Under the pieces are notes generated by a model. The model worked only from the letters and a program-made list of their open reading frames with translations. It had not been told where the DNA came from and searched no databases. A stretch of DNA of 64,000 nucleotides from positions 12,356,001-12,420,000 of the forward strand of contig CM036635.1 in NCBI GenBank assembly GCA_020746105.1, in the 5' to 3' direction. Below are positions 1-10,368 of the stretch, piece by piece. The position numbers and the translations under genes were made by a program. Origin of the DNA: Trogon surrucura (Eukaryota; Chordata; Aves; Trogoniformes; Trogonidae). Position 1 is the stretch's first letter, and each line of letters opens with the position of its first letter.

Positions 1-577
1 GCCGGCACCTCCACCTCACGCTCCGCAGCTCTGCACGGCGAGTGTTAAGGCCCAGCTCCTCTCCCCGGGCTGAGCACAGAGCTACCGGCACAGATGCTGC
101 CCGCAGAGGAGCAGAGGAGCCCCCCAGGGCACCTGGGCAGATGGGGGCAGCCTCCTTCAATTGACCCCCAAAACCTAGGAAACCCTCAGACAGGGCTGCA
201 CCTACAGGCCGCGGAGGCAAAAGTGCCTTTTGCAACCTGCGTGAAATAAACGTGCCTCCCTTTCAAGAGACAAGCCACGCCCATGGAGGCGTTGCCCCTT
301 AACATTTAGGCTTTGGTATCAGCAGCGTGGGTGCCCCAAATCTTCCGAGAGAGCCAAACTGGAGCCGGGCAGCAGTGTCAGGCTGCAAGCAGCTTGCACA
401 GCCCGCGTCCTGCCAACTGCAGGGGGATTTGCATCCCACCAGATACTGCTCCGTGGGGCCATTCAGGCCCGGGGGGGTCACAGGAGCACTGATGCCCACC
501 CTCTTGTGCCAAACTCAGCCCTGCCCCATTACGAATACGCTGTTGATCTGAGCTGTGGTTTTTTTCGTTGCAAAAAG
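1..577. other. Intronic/upstream sequence of the CCDC157-like gene
   Basis: No exon can be supported here. From about 400 onward the sequence is closely repeated at 8903-9060, including the stretch just before the first visible exon, so this is part of a duplicated genomic block and not a retrocopy. The amino-terminal exons expected for CCDC157 are not seen and would lie left of the window if the gene is complete. Confidence 0.5.
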
Positions 578-3500
578 GCTGCTGCTGCTGCTCCAGAACT
601 TCATCAGCTACGCAGAAAACCTGCTCAGCGAGCCAGCCATCCCCCCAGCGCGGCCAGTGGGACCCCGCATGTCCGCAGGGCTGACAGCCAAGACATCCTG
701 CTGCAGCCTGCTGAAACTGGGGGCCTCCTACCAGCGGCTCCTGGCCAAGGTGGGGCATCTGGGGACCCTGACAGCCCACGAGCTGAGTGCGGGAATGGGC
801 CTTGCCTCACACCCATGGCTTGGACTGCGCTGGGGTCAAGGTCCTTCTCGGGGACACCCTGTGACCACACCAGACGTGCTCCTGGGACACAACCCTCTGA
901 GCGCTGAGCCCTGTGTCAGACAGGACACATTGGTCCCACACTGTCCCCTCCCGGCCTCAGCCCCTTCCCACCTCCACCCACGGCTCCCAGCCGTGCCGCT
1001 GGACCCGTCCTCCTCCCGGCCCGTGCCAGGATCTCAGGATGGGCGAGCCTGGCTGCAGGTATCGCTTGGAAAAACATTCTCCTCCTGCCAAGACCTGCCC
1101 CTGCAGCTCTGCCCACCCCACCGTTGGTGAGGCTGAGCGGGCTCCAATCAGGGAAATAATCTGTGGTAGAAACACCACGCTCTGGGAACTTCTGCCAAGA
1201 GAAGGGCGCTGCCCTCGTCACCCCTTGCCTGGGCTGATGGCCTGTCCCCACGCTTCACACCTCTGTCCCTGGGCTCTGCCAGATCATTTGCAGCCGACTG
1301 CTGCTGGATCTGGGCCCCGGTTTTGTTCTGTGCTCTCTCTAGCAAAAGGCAGCAGCTTGCAGAAAGCAGCCCATCGTGGAGCCATCTCCTCCCCAGGCTG
1401 AAAAACCTGAAGTGAAGCAGCCAAAGCTCTCCCCACTGGATGCTTTAAAACTAAGATATTTAGCCATGCACATCCCCCGATCCATCTCTCCGAGCTTGCC
1501 AGTGTGTGTCTGCGCGCCAAACAGCAACACCGAGAGCAGCTGCAGCATCCCCATGCAGGCAACTGGGTCACCTGAGGGAAGCTGTGCCACCGAGAGCAGC
1601 CAGAGTGTCCCCATGAAGGTGACTGGGTCACCTGAGGGAGCCTCTGCCATCAAGAACAGCCAGAGTGTCCCCATGAAGGTGACTGGGTCACCTGAGGGAG
1701 CCTCTGCCATCAAGAACAGCCAGAGTGTCCCCATGAAGGTGACTGGGTCACCTGAGGGAGCCTCTGCCATCAAGAACTGCCAGAGTGTCCCCATGAAGGT
1801 GACTCTGCCACCTCTGAGAGCCTGCACCACTGAGAGCAGCCCCAGCGTCCTCAAGCAGGAGACTGTGCCGCCTCCAGGAGCCTGTGACACCTGCGCCGCC
1901 GCCCAGGCCAGCCTCCGCCACGTCGGCAAAGCCATCATCGCCCTCTGCCAGAGCCAGAACATCCCCTCGGCTCTGGGCAAGTTGCAGGAGATCATGGACA
2001 GGACCCCAGGGAAAAATACCCTCTCTGCAAAGGACATCAGCTGCTGGGCCTCGGAGCAGAGCAGAGACCTGTCACGCATTGACAAACACCTCCGGACGAT
2101 GCTGCAGCGCATCAACCCTGTGAAGCGTCAGCTGGAGAAGCTGCAGAAAGAGAACAACGACCTGCGGAGACGGGTTGAGGGCTCCTCCCGGGTGCTTCAG
2201 GCGGAGAAGGAGGCGCGGGCGCAGCAGCAGAAGGAGGCTGAGCTGAGCCTGGCAGCAAAGACCAGGGAGCATTTAGAGGCTGTGGCCAGGCTGGAGCAGG
2301 ACAAGGACGTCCTACGGAGAGGTACAGCGCTGCCCCCAACAGCCCCTCCCAGGCCCGGGGGTATTTGCTGGGAAAACACAGAGCCCGTGCTCAAATCCGG
2401 GTCCCACCACCACGAGCGGGGCTTTGCCCCCTGATTTTGGCAGGGGCCGGGGCTGGTCTCCACCGTGAGTCTAAGCCCAGACAGGGGGAGCGGGTTGCCC
2501 ACGCCCTCGCACCGCCCCCTCCCCACTGACAGGTTCAGTTCATTCTAATTTGAAGCCATTAATTGTAGCCTTCTACAAGTGAATGAGTTTCATCTCCAAC
2601 AGTGTGGCCGTTCGCTGCCTCCTTGGTTTAGCTTTTCCGGGGAGCTGTTTACTTACTGGAGGTTTTGTGCTGCTTCAGGAGCTGCTCTGCTGGAAGGACG
2701 CATCTCCACCTTACAGGAGGAGCTGGCTGCGAAGCAGGCTGCTGTGCAGGAGCTGGGTAAGGACCCCGGGGGCTCCCCCAGCCGCGCTCCCACCGCACGA
2801 GTGTTTTACACCCCCGTAACTCCCGTCTGCCCCAGAATCGGTCGGGTGTAGCGCTGCTGGGAACCCAGGGGACCACGAGCCTCCTTCCCTGCAGCGCCCA
2901 AACGTCACCCAGCACCAGAGCGCTGGGCTGGTGCCGGTGGAGATTCGGGGGGGGTCACAGCCCTCCCGTCAGACCTGCCTCCTGCTCCGCCCCTTGCGGA
3001 GCCCCCCGAGAACACCTGCTCTGGGAGCTTCTCCCCCTCCTGCCCAGCCTGGGCCGACAGAGCTGTGTCTCTCCCCAGAAGTGACCGAGATGGCCCTGCG
3101 GGAGGAGATGGCCACGATGGTGGCCAGGAGCCGGGTGCTGGAGCAGGAGAAGGTGCAGCTGCTCACGGGCCAGCTGAGTGACATCAGCATCTCTCTGGAG
3201 AAGGACAGGGCCATGATGGAGAGCATGCTGCAGCACCAGCAGGTACGGCCGGGCTCTGCCGCCCCGCAGCACGCTGTGGGCGCTGCCTCAGCTCCTCGTG
3301 GGTGCTCGCGCCCGCCGTAAGCGCGCTGGGCAGTGGGCACAGCAGCAGCCCCACAGGCTCACCCGTCCCATCCAGCTCCTGCAGGACAAGCAGAAGTCCC
3401 TGCTCCAGCATTTCAGCAGGCTGCTCCAGGAGCGTGACGAGCTGCAAGCCAGCCTGGGGGAGGCCCTGGAGGACAAGGCCAGGCTGGAGAAGCAGCTGCA

Positions 3501-5013
3501 GGAGAGCCAGAAGCAGATGGAGCACCAGCTACGGGTGCAGCAGGTCAGTGCTTGCACCCGGTGCACATTTAGGGGTGTGGCAGCAGGGCCCCTGGGGGAG
3601 CAGAGGTTTCCCTCTGCTGGGACCATCGCCACGTGGCTTCTCTTAGCACCTAAGGACAGGGAGGGAGCTTGCCTTGGGAGATCCGAGGATTCCCGTGGCA
3701 CTGCCCCAGGCTGTGCCATCCCCAGGTTTGGGAGCGGGCTCTGCAAACCTCACCGCCTCTCTGCTGTGCCACACAGGAGCTGCAGGACGCGCTGCGCCGG
3801 GAGAAGCAGAGCCTGGAGCAGACTGTCTTGGAGCTGCGGGCAAACGGCACCAAGCTGGAGGAGCAGGTGCGGGAGCTGAAGAAGCGAGAGAGGCTCCTGG
3901 TGTGCTGCCCCGAGCTCAACATCCCCACCGAGGCCAAGTTTGAGAGTAAGGGAGCGGGTGGCAGCGTCTGCTTTCCCCGCAGTGGGAGGCAGGAGGCCGC
4001 TGCCGACCCCTGGGAGTGGGCAGGCAGCAGCGGGTTGAGCTCTGGCTCCTGCCCCAAGGATTTTGTATCTTTTCTTGCAGGAACCGGCAGCATCGTTGAG
4101 GACATGAAGCAGCAGATCCAGGCCAACAGCATCCGCATCGCCGTGATGGAGAAGGAGAACAGTCGGCTCAGCTATGCGCTGGCCAAAGTGAAGGAGGCTG
4201 CTGAGAAGGGTGTGCTGGAGGTGAGGCTGCGCCCGAGCCAGGGCGAGCTGGGTGCCAGCGGGGAGAGGGCAGGAAGGGCAAGAAGCCGAGGCTGTGATCC
4301 TTGCCTGTGCCACCGCCTGATCCTGCCTTTGGGAGCCCAGCTTAGCCTTGGGGCAGCTCAGGCTGCTGCTGCCATCGGATGCTTTCTGAGCCGGCGTGGC
4401 CAAGCCGATGCTGAGACCCCGCAGCACACGTGGTGCCCGCAACGCCCTTCCCTGGGCCAGCCCCTCCAGCTCAGCCCCATTAGACTGAGACCAGCTCCAC
4501 GGTTTTGGGGTGTGCCCTCCCCATTCAGGCCAGGACCTGGGCTCCTGTGCCCCCGGCACATCAGTGGGGTTTAACTGGTCTGGGCAGGGAAAGCTGCCTG
4601 GCCACCGGGCCACCGCCACCAGCTCGGCGGTGACGGCCGCCCAGAGCAGAGGCCCAGGGTGCGACCAGAGCTGAGGGCAGGGAGGGAATTCACCCACTTT
4701 TGTCCCCTTTTCTCTTCCCCAGGTCGTCCCACTGAGCCAGCTGAACACCCAAGCTCGCCAGGACAGCCCGGGGACGTGCAGGCGTGTGGACAGTGCCCAG
4801 CAGCGAGCTGCCCATGCCCGGGGAGATGGGGAGCGAGCACGGGAAGCTCGGCACAGAGCGCTCCCTCTGCGGGCCGGCTCGCCACGGCCGTGCCCGCTGA
4901 AGCTGCCGGCCATTCATATCGGGAAGGGGCTCACGGGTCTCCCTCCTGGGCGGCAGCAGAAGGGTGGGGGGTCCAGGGACACAGAGGGGCCTGGGGGAGA
5001 GCAATTTTTCTAA
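578..5013 (+). CDS. CCDC157: CCDC157-like coiled-coil protein, copy 1 (3' eight coding exons)
   Basis: Eight exons join in frame with canonical GT/AG sites: 578-749, 1343-2321, 2679-2756, 3079-3242, 3376-3543, 3777-3945, 4081-4220, 4723-5013 (TAA). They give about 719 residues; remembered human CCDC157 is about 750, and the amino terminus is missing here. Exon 1 has the RLLLLLQN...YAENL block of CCDC157. Exon 2 holds a 20-residue repeat, then a conserved domain (HVGKAIIALCQSQNIPSAL, WASEQSRDLSRIDKHL) leading into long coiled coil. Later exons keep the ERERLLV-like and DMKQQIQAN motifs. CCDC157 has been linked to the secretory pathway and spermatogenesis; its molecular role is poorly defined. 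No stop or frameshift interrupts the joined frame, so this copy may be functional. The carboxy-terminal exon is weakly conserved and its end is least certain. Confidence 0.8.
750..1342 (+). other. Intron of CCDC157-like copy 1
   Basis: Lies between a GTGGGG donor after the LLAK codons and the acceptor in gctctctctag. Its last 100 bases are repeated at about 9460-9550 in copy 3, which supports duplication of intron-containing genomic DNA. No other feature is seen. Confidence 0.6.
1521..1890 (+). repeat. 60-bp coding tandem repeat (about six units)
   Basis: Within the large CCDC157-like exon a 60-bp unit repeats with exact period. The best units start at 1553, 1613, 1673, 1733 and 1793, with a degenerate one at 1853. 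It encodes a 20-residue module containing VPMKVTGSPEGASAIKNSQS. The units at 1613, 1673 and 1733 are almost identical, and the outer units are diverged. The period is a multiple of three, so unit gain or loss keeps the frame. Copy 3 retains only the first unit before an ERV interrupts it. Confidence 0.9.
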
Positions 5014-5172
5014 GCCACCTCTTTTTCTATTTGCCTCCTTGTCCGGGGATGACCTGGGTCCTCCGGAGCCCCCCAGCCCCTCCTGGGGTCCCCCTCCAGC
5101 CCCCCAGCTCCCTCCCAGGGCTGTCCCTCCAGCTCTTGCAGCCCACGGGCCGCATCCCACCACCTGGGCAGC

Positions 5173-7211
5173 ATGGCACACCTCCCGGGCCTCCCCCGCT
5201 GCACGGAGAGCCCGAGGGCTGACCTGAAGGACCTGCACGTCCGCGGGGCTGACGGCCACGAGCTACCGGTGCAGAAGTACCTGCAGCAGCTGGGAACACC
5301 TTCCTGCCGGCCGCCCTGCTCCTCTGCACCGGGGTGATGGTGCAGGCCCAGCGGCAGTCGCAGCGAGACCCCCCGGAGCAGGATGCCGAGGTGGGAATGG
5401 CTCCGCTCCGCTCCTTGCCAGCCGACACCTCCAGATGCTGCTGTAGCAGGTTTTTCCTTGTAAGTCAGGGTTTGAAAAGTCAGAGAAACAGAAGGATAAG
5501 CCACGCAAACAGGTTGAGGACTTCTCCTCGTTGCTTCAGGGAGACAAGGAGGCCCAAGCGCAGCAGAGGAAGGAGGCTGAGCAGAGCCTGGCAGAAAAGA
5601 TCGAGTCTTTAGCGGCTGGAGCCAGGCTGGAGCAGGACAAGGACGACCTGCGGAGAGGTACAGCGCTGCTCCCAGCAACTGTGCTACTGGGGGTGCAGGA
5701 GCGGGGCCCCGAGGGAACAGAGGTTTCCCAGGAGGGGCAGCAGAGCGAGCACCAGCTACGGGTGCAGCAGGTCAGCGCTGACAGCCGGCGCACATCTGGG
5801 GCTGTGGGAGCGGGGCCCCTGGGGGAACAGAGCTTTCCCTCTGCTGGGACCTGGCGGGACATCGTAGCACCTAAGGACAGGGAGGGAGCTTGCCTTGGGG
5901 GATGCGAGGACTCCCGTGGCACTGCCCCAGGCTGTTCTGTCCCCAGGTTTAGGAGCGGGCTCTGCAAACCTCACCTCCTCTCTGCTGTTCCACACAGGAT
6001 CTGCTGGACGCGCTGCGCCGGGAGAAGAAGAGCCTGGATGGAGCAGACTGTCTGGGAGCTGCGGGCGAAAGGCACCAAGCTGGAGGAGCAGGCACAGGAG
6101 CTGAAGGACCAGGAGAGGCTCCTGGTGTTCTTCCTGATCTCCACGTCCCACCGAAGCTAAGTTTGGGAGTAAGGGAGCGGGTGGCAGCATCTGCTTTCCC
6201 CGCAGTGGGAGGCAGGAGGGCTGCCACCGACCCCTGGGAGCGGGCAGGCAGCGGCGGGCTGAGCTCTGGTTCCTGCCTCCTGTATCTTTTTTTGCAGGCA
6301 CCAGGAGCTTGGCTGAGGACACGAAGAAGCAGATCCAGGCCAACAGCCTCCTCGTCGGCATGCGGGAGCAGGAGAACACGCAGATCAGCTCTGATCTGGC
6401 CAAGGTGAAGGCAGCTGCTGAGGAGGGCGTGCTGAAGGTGAGGCTGCGCCCGAGCCAGGGCGAGCTGGGTGCCGGCGGGGAGAGGGCGGGAAGGGCAAGA
6501 TGCCGGGGCTGTGATCCTTGCCTGTGCCAGGTGCTGGCAGGGAAAGCTGCTCAGTGGTAACAGCCACCCAGGGCAGAGGCTGAGGCTGTGACCAGAGCTG
6601 CAGGCAGGGAGGGAATTTCACCCTCTCTTCTTCTTTTCCCCAGCTCTTCCCGCACACCCAGCTGAGCACCCAGCGCGGGACAGCGCCCGGCAAGCAGGGT
6701 GAGTAGGAAGACAGAGGAAGGGGCTGGGAGCTTCCCTCTTCTTCCTCCCCCATAACCTCTGTCATCACCCGCAGGCAGCCGAGGACAGCACGGGGACACA
6801 CGACAAGTCCCGGCAGGGAGCTGCCAGCAGCCAATCCGCTCCGGGCAGAGCCCACCTGCAAGGCCGGACCCTGCCTCTCGCTCCTGGCGCCCAGCACCCC
6901 CGGTCACTCCGCAGAGGCACAGCCACGTCCCCCAGCTCTCACCACCCCAGTGGCCTCCGCAAAGAAACGCCCAGGGGACTGACAGAGAAACGAGGAGCTC
7001 AGCGAGCAGCCACCTGCCCTGCCCCGCGGGTCCTCCGTACCTCTTCTTTGTGCATCCCGACAGCGGTTTCTCTGCCCGTCCCGCTGAGATCGCCCGTGTG
7101 GGGCGTCAGAAGCCCGAACAGACTTTCCGCCAGCAGCTCCACCACGACTCAGCTACCGGCCGCCCTCTGGCTCTGGGTTGCAGCCCCCGACCGTTCCCAA
7201 GAGACGACTGA
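5173..7211 (+). pseudogene. CCDC157: CCDC157-like copy 2, rearranged and frameshifted
   Basis: An ATG at 5173 opens a segment (MAHLPG...CTESPRADLKDL) that matches the remembered amino terminus of CCDC157. It is fused almost at once to sequence matching the exon at 578-749 of copy 1, so the intervening region is deleted. Coiled-coil exons follow: about 5524-5657 (part of the large exon), a fragment ending 5770, 5998-6168, 6298-6437, 6644-6698, and a terminal segment from 6775. Exon 5998-6168 has extra bases near 6038 and small deletions near 6140 relative to copy 1, and both break the frame. Downstream splice sites are still canonical, and one spliced frame from 6775 runs to a TGA at 7211. This is probably a pseudogene, or only its 3' part is expressed. 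Confidence 0.7.
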
Positions 7212-7752
7212 GATGTGGTCACACTGTTCACAAGAGGATGAGGATGAGGATGAGGATGAGGCAGAGGATGAGGCAGAGGACTATGACAAGGAAGAAGCAG
7301 AGGACTATGAGGAGGAAGAGGCAGAGGACCGTGACGAGGATGAGGATGAGGAAGAGGATGAGGTCCTCGAGCCACCCCTCGCTCGCCAGCACAGCCGCAG
7401 CCTGGGAGCGCGGCTCTCCCTGCGCCGCAGCAGCCACGAGCTCCCGGAGGGGCCGCGACCACCGCCCGCCCCCGCAGGCTGGCTCCGAACCCCCGGGCAA
7501 CCTGGCAAAAGCCTCGGAGGGCGGCGGGAGCCACGCGAGCCCGACACAAGACACCGCAGCCTGTCCTTGCTCCGGATTCAGGAGCCGGACGCGGGCGACG
7601 CTGCAGCCCAGCAGCCTCGGGCCGGGGCGCGGAGCAGCCGGTCGGCGCTCACGCCGAGTCCCCGCCACCGCAGCGCCCCCGCGTTCGGTCAAACAAGCCC
7701 CGTGTTCAGCTTCTGCAGCCGACTCGTGTCGTCCTTTCTAATCAGTTCGTAG
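6775..7752 (+). CDS. Long open frame with acidic Glu/Asp tract, product unknown
   Basis: From the splice acceptor at 6775 one frame stays open for 326 codons to a TAG at 7752. The first in-frame ATG, GTG or TTG is a TTG at 7048, so it is more likely an exon than a stand-alone gene. About 7236-7362 encodes roughly 40 residues that are nearly all Asp and Glu with a few Ala, Tyr, Arg and Lys, from a GAGGAT-rich microsatellite. The carboxy part is Arg/Ser/Pro-rich and runs into a CpG island. Splicing exon 6644-6698 to 6775 selects a different frame, ending at 7211, so two frames overlap here. I do not recognise the product. It may be a non-coding opening caused by high GC content. Confidence 0.3.
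   Translation, partial: AAEDSTGTHDKSRQGAASSQSAPGRAHLQGRTLPLAPGAQHPRSLRRGTATSPSSHHPSGLRKETPRGLTEKRGAQRAATCPAPRVLRTSSLCIPTAVSLPVPLRSPVWGVRSPNRLSASSSTTTQLPAALWLWVAAPDRSQETTEMWSHCSQEDEDEDEDEAEDEAEDYDKEEAEDYEEEEAEDRDEDEDEEEDEVLEPPLARQHSRSLGARLSLRRSSHELPEGPRPPPAPAGWLRTPGQPGKSLGGRREPREPDTRHRSLSLLRIQEPDAGDAAAQQPRAGARSSRSALTPSPRHRSAPAFGQTSPVFSFCSRLVSSFLISS
7225..7365 (+). repeat. GAGGAT/GAGGCA purine-rich microsatellite
   Basis: Runs of GAGGAT and GAGGCAGAGGA triplet-based repeats make one strand almost pure purine. In the frame open from 6775 they encode an acidic tract. The repeat is imperfect, so it is old or under constraint. Confidence 0.75.
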
Positions 7753-8140
7753 AAATCAAGCGCCGAACGCCCGCGCCCTCCCGCAGAGGGGCTCACGCCG
7801 CAGCCAGCCCGCCCCGCCCCGGCCAAGAGAAACACAAGCCGAGAGCTCGAAAGGCAGAAAAATGCCCGCGGGCAGCAAGGAGCGCAGCCGGGCCAGCGCT
7901 CCGCCCGCCTCCAGCCTCCGTGCCCCGAGCCCGGCACAGCCACGGCTGCCCCCGAGCTCCCTTGCCCGGCAGCAGCCGGCAAACACGCCCTGCCGGGGCC
8001 GGCCCCCTCCCCGGCCCCTTCCGCCCGGGTCCCTCCACCGGGCGGCGGCGGCGGGCGGCGGGCAGGCTGGAGCCGGGGCCGGCGGGCAGGAGGCAGGCGG
8101 CGGGGAGGCAGGCTGCGGCGCTCCTGCCCCGTGCCCGTCC
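7380..8140. promoter_or_regulatory. CpG-rich island
   Basis: Very GC-rich with dense CpG dinucleotides (for example the runs near 7630-7690 and 8035-8110) compared with flanking DNA. Such islands usually mark promoters in birds. No downstream gene on either strand is recognised, so the gene it would serve is unknown. Confidence 0.5.
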
Positions 8141-8300
8141 GGGTCCCGTCCCGTACCCGTCCCGGTCCCGTCCCGTGCCCGTCCGGGTCCTGTCCCGTGC
8201 CCGTCCCGGTCCTGTCCCGTACCCGTCCGAGTCTTGTCCTGTACCCGTCCCGGTCCTGTCCCGTACTGGTCGCAGTCCTGTCCCGTTACTGGTCCCAGTC
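8138..8300 (+). repeat. 22-bp GC-rich minisatellite
   Basis: About seven head-to-tail units of 22 bp, starting at 8138, 8160, 8182, 8204, 8226, 8248 and 8270, with consensus close to TCCCGGTCCTGTCCCGTACC plus CG. Every unit has three or more CCC runs spaced by two to four bases, so the complementary strand is rich in regularly spaced GGG runs. Confidence 0.85.
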
Positions 8301-8529
8301 TCGCTGTCCCACAACCGGGCTCGGTACCGCTTCCAGTCCTGTCCCATTCTCGGGCCACTGGTCCCAGTCCCGTTCCTGGATCGCTGTACTGGTCTCAGTC
8401 TCGTCCCGCCTCTGCAGCCACAGCCGGGACTCCGCCGCTGGTCACGTCCCAGCACGGCGCTGGGCGGTCCGTGTGCGGATCTGGCATCGGGCTGGTGCTG
8501 GCCACTGTCCCAGCAGCCTCCAGCAGGTC

Positions 8530-8790
8530 CCTGTTGGTCCCCTTTATCCCCTGCTGGTCCCAGTCCCCTCCCAACAGCTCTGAGCTGCTCCTAGTTCCTC
8601 CCCTTATCCCATGCTGGTCCCAGTCCCCCTCCCAGTAGCCGCGAGCTGGTCCAAGTGCCTCCCCTTAGCCCATGCTGGCCCCAGTACCCTTGAGCCGGTC
8701 CCAATCCTCCTCCCGGTAACCCCGAGCCAGTCCCAGTCCGTTCCCTTAGCCCGTGCTGGTCCCACGTCCTGTCCCAGTAGGGGCTGGAAG
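8530..8790 (+). repeat. Imperfect longer tandem repeat (about 60-80 bp units)
   Basis: A segment beginning like TCCCCTTATCCCATGCTGG and continuing GTCCCAGTCCC recurs about four times (near 8538, 8599, 8660 and 8740) with variable spacing. It adjoins the 22-bp array and shares the GTCCCAGTCC core, so both may derive from one expansion. Confidence 0.6.
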
Positions 8791-9141
8791 GCACCTCTGG
8801 AGAATCTCCAGTCCCAGCCCTGGGCAGAGCAGCAGCACCTGCAGGAGCTCCCACAGGGACGTGTCCAGGTGGGTTTGAAAGTCTCCAGAGAAGGAGACTC
8901 CACAGCCCGTGTCCTGCCAACTGCAGGGGGATTTGCATCCCACCAGATGCTGCTCTGGGGAGCCATTCAGGCCTGGGGGGGGTCAGGGGAGCACTGATGC
9001 CCACCCCCTTGTGCCAAACTCAGCCCTGCCCCATTACGAATACGCTGTTCATCCGAGCTGTGGTTTGTTTCCTTCGAAAAAAGCTGCTGCTGCTGCTCCA
9101 GAACTTCAGCTACGCAGAAAACCTGCTCAGCAAGCGAGCGT

Positions 9142-9450
9142 GTGGGCCGAAACAGGCAGGACGCAGGAACAACCACAAACCACGGCTGAAATGCAACGAG
9201 CACATTTATTCTCTTTACCTGGGAGTCTGAAGAATCTTTGCAGCAGCCCCGGGATGAGGCACACAGGCAGCGATCACACGAGCAGCACAAGCTGCAGCGC
9301 AGGCACAAGGAGCTCTCCCCTTGCTAGAAGAAGCGGGGAATTTATGCCACTGCTTTGTTCTGTTTACTGGCTGCTCTGCCTGAGTTCCCAGGACTCACAC
9401 AACAGCTTTGCGGGGCAGGAACGGCAGAGATGTCCCTGCATCAATCCCAG
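9142..9450 (-). mobile_element. Probable ERV/LTR fragment within copy 3
   Basis: This segment replaces sequence expected from copy 1. Read on the minus strand it has an AATAAA near 9200 and a TATAAAT-like AT-rich element near 9340, and it ends TGTGGGCC...-side at 9142, all LTR-like. About 9367-9450 also resembles 21530-21620 inside the minus-strand ERV. No target duplication was found, so the boundaries are approximate. Confidence 0.4.
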
Positions 9451-9569
9451 GGCTCACACCTCTGTCTCTGGGCTCTGCTGGATCATTTGCAGCCGACTCC
9501 TGTTGGATCTGGGCCCTGGTTTTGTTCTGTGCTCTCTCTAGCAAAAGGCAGAAGCAGCCCATCGTGGTG

Positions 9570-10368
9570 TGTCCTGGGTTTACCTAAAAACCCAGTCCTG
9601 TTTAGTGATTTTTACTTTTCAGTTTAGTCTCTTCTCAAAGGCTGCACGTTCTGAAGTCAGCAGCATGTTTTTGCAGACAGTGTGTGCTACTGGCAGTGAT
9701 AACACCTGATGTTTACAGTCACTGCCTGGGACTGGGATGCAGAAAGGCTCTTGCTTATACTTATTCCTATAGTGACCAAGGCCACTGCTGGCTCTGGTGT
9801 GCCACGCTGAGGGTGCTGGGTAGTAAGAGGGGGGCACAAGGAAGTAAAAGGTGGCACCTCCGGGGGGTAATAGACAGGACAGGTGACCAACGAGAGTATT
9901 CCATCCCATATACGTCGTATTTAGTATAAATTGAGCGATCACGGGAGTTTCGGCCCTTTTGCCTTTTCCGCCCTCTTTTCTGCAACGGCCGGTGTCCAGA
10001 GAGGACTCCATCTGACCTCCTGATTTTGATCCGGATCCCGAGTTCCCAAATCCAGCTCCCTGTATCCAGCTCCCGCCGCCGCTGAGCCTGGGGTTTCCCC
10101 AGTGCCTCCTGCTCTGCAGCACCAGTGGGGATTTCTATCGGGGGAGGGAGTCGGGTCAGGCTACTATCTATAGCTGTATATAATCCTTTACTTTTACCTT
10201 TTTACCATTATTCCTATTATTTTCATTAAAGCTGTGCTAGTTTTTTTCCTTCTCTCACCCGTAAGTCTCTCTGCCTCATTCCCTTTTCTCTTCCCGCTTG
10301 GGGGGGGGAAGAGGGGGTTAGAGAGCGTCTGTCCGCGTTAGTGGCCGGCCCAGCCCTAACCCGCGACA
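9570..10368 (+). mobile_element. Solo LTR, ERVL-type
   Basis: A 799-bp element starts TGTCCTGGGTTTACC and ends with CCGCGACA. It is flanked by perfect 5-bp direct repeats TGGTG (9565-9569 and 10369-10373). TATATAA near 10177 and ATTAAA at 10225 set the + orientation. The end, with CTCACCCGTAAGTCTCTCTG and a G-run followed by GTTAGAGAGCGTC, is the pattern I associate with avian ERVL LTRs; 5-bp duplications fit that class. It sits inside the CCDC157-like exon of copy 3 and no internal region remains, so it arose by LTR-LTR recombination. Confidence 0.85.

Noticed and set aside
1521-1890. Regularly spaced 60-bp repeats as a CRISPR array
   Set aside because: There are no unique spacers; the repeat is continuous, in a reading frame, and inside a spliced vertebrate-type exon.
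8611-8997. Open frames across the GC-rich tandem repeats
   Set aside because: They are translations of minisatellite units and change with repeat length.
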